From DATDCV01 sp036524155 (GTDB taxonomy: Bacteria; Verrucomicrobiota; Verrucomicrobiia; Limisphaerales; UBA8199): a stretch of 6,354 nt of DNA. The stretch is from positions 1-6,354 of the forward strand of contig DATDCV010000438.1 in NCBI GenBank assembly GCA_036524155.1. The letters run 5' to 3'. The notes under the pieces were generated by a model. That model was not told where the DNA came from. It made no database searches and was given only the letters and a program-made list of their open reading frames with translations. A program made the translations under genes and the position numbers. Positions 6,337-6,354 of the stretch are shown here, in pieces. Position 1 is the stretch's first letter; each line of letters starts with the position of its first letter.

Positions 6337-6354
6337 AACTCGGCAGACCACCCT

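Noticed and set aside
6226..6351. N-terminal extension of the peptidase-like protein from ATG 6351
   Set aside because: The first 15 or so residues are the translated palindrome, and the extension would place the signal peptide internally.

Overview
The window reads as chromosomal DNA from a GC-rich Gram-negative bacterium, most plausibly of the Verrucomicrobiota/Planctomycetota group (Pedosphaera/Limisphaera-like). This placement is an inference. It rests on a Tat-exported Gfo/Idh/MocA oxidoreductase, a secreted clan GH-A glycosidase, a fused membrane/spermidine-synthase-like protein, weak or absent Shine-Dalgarno sequences, and short GC-rich CCCTCTCC/GGAGAGGG palindromes between genes. No taxonomic marker gene is present.

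Layout: (1) Positions 1-1156, minus strand, hold a 3'-truncated Gfo/Idh/MocA oxidoreductase with a twin-arginine leader. (2) Positions 1157-1594 form a gene-free divergent intergenic region with two strong hairpins. (3) Positions 1595-3704, plus strand, hold a two-gene unit: a small protein with two zinc ribbons, then a protein with about seven membrane helices and a spermidine-synthase-like methyltransferase-fold domain. (4) The plus unit converges on a minus-strand pair, separated by only 12 bases and a hairpin. (5) Positions 5173-6225 (or from 6264), minus strand, hold an exported protein that I read as a divergent trypsin-fold (S1-like) serine peptidase. About 70 bases downstream lies the exported GH39-like glycoside hydrolase (3717-5102, minus). 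(6) The right end carries a second CCCTCTCC palindrome.

Three of the five genes encode predicted exported proteins (oxidoreductase, glycosidase, peptidase-like), which suggests polysaccharide and protein processing outside the cytoplasm. The zinc-ribbon/membrane-synthase pair looks functionally separate. I see no mobile element, CRISPR array, tRNA, rRNA or phage gene. The observation most worth following is the peptidase-like protein, whose family is not obvious but which carries a plausible His/Asp/Ser triad. I do not see convincing evidence of a multi-gene novel system.
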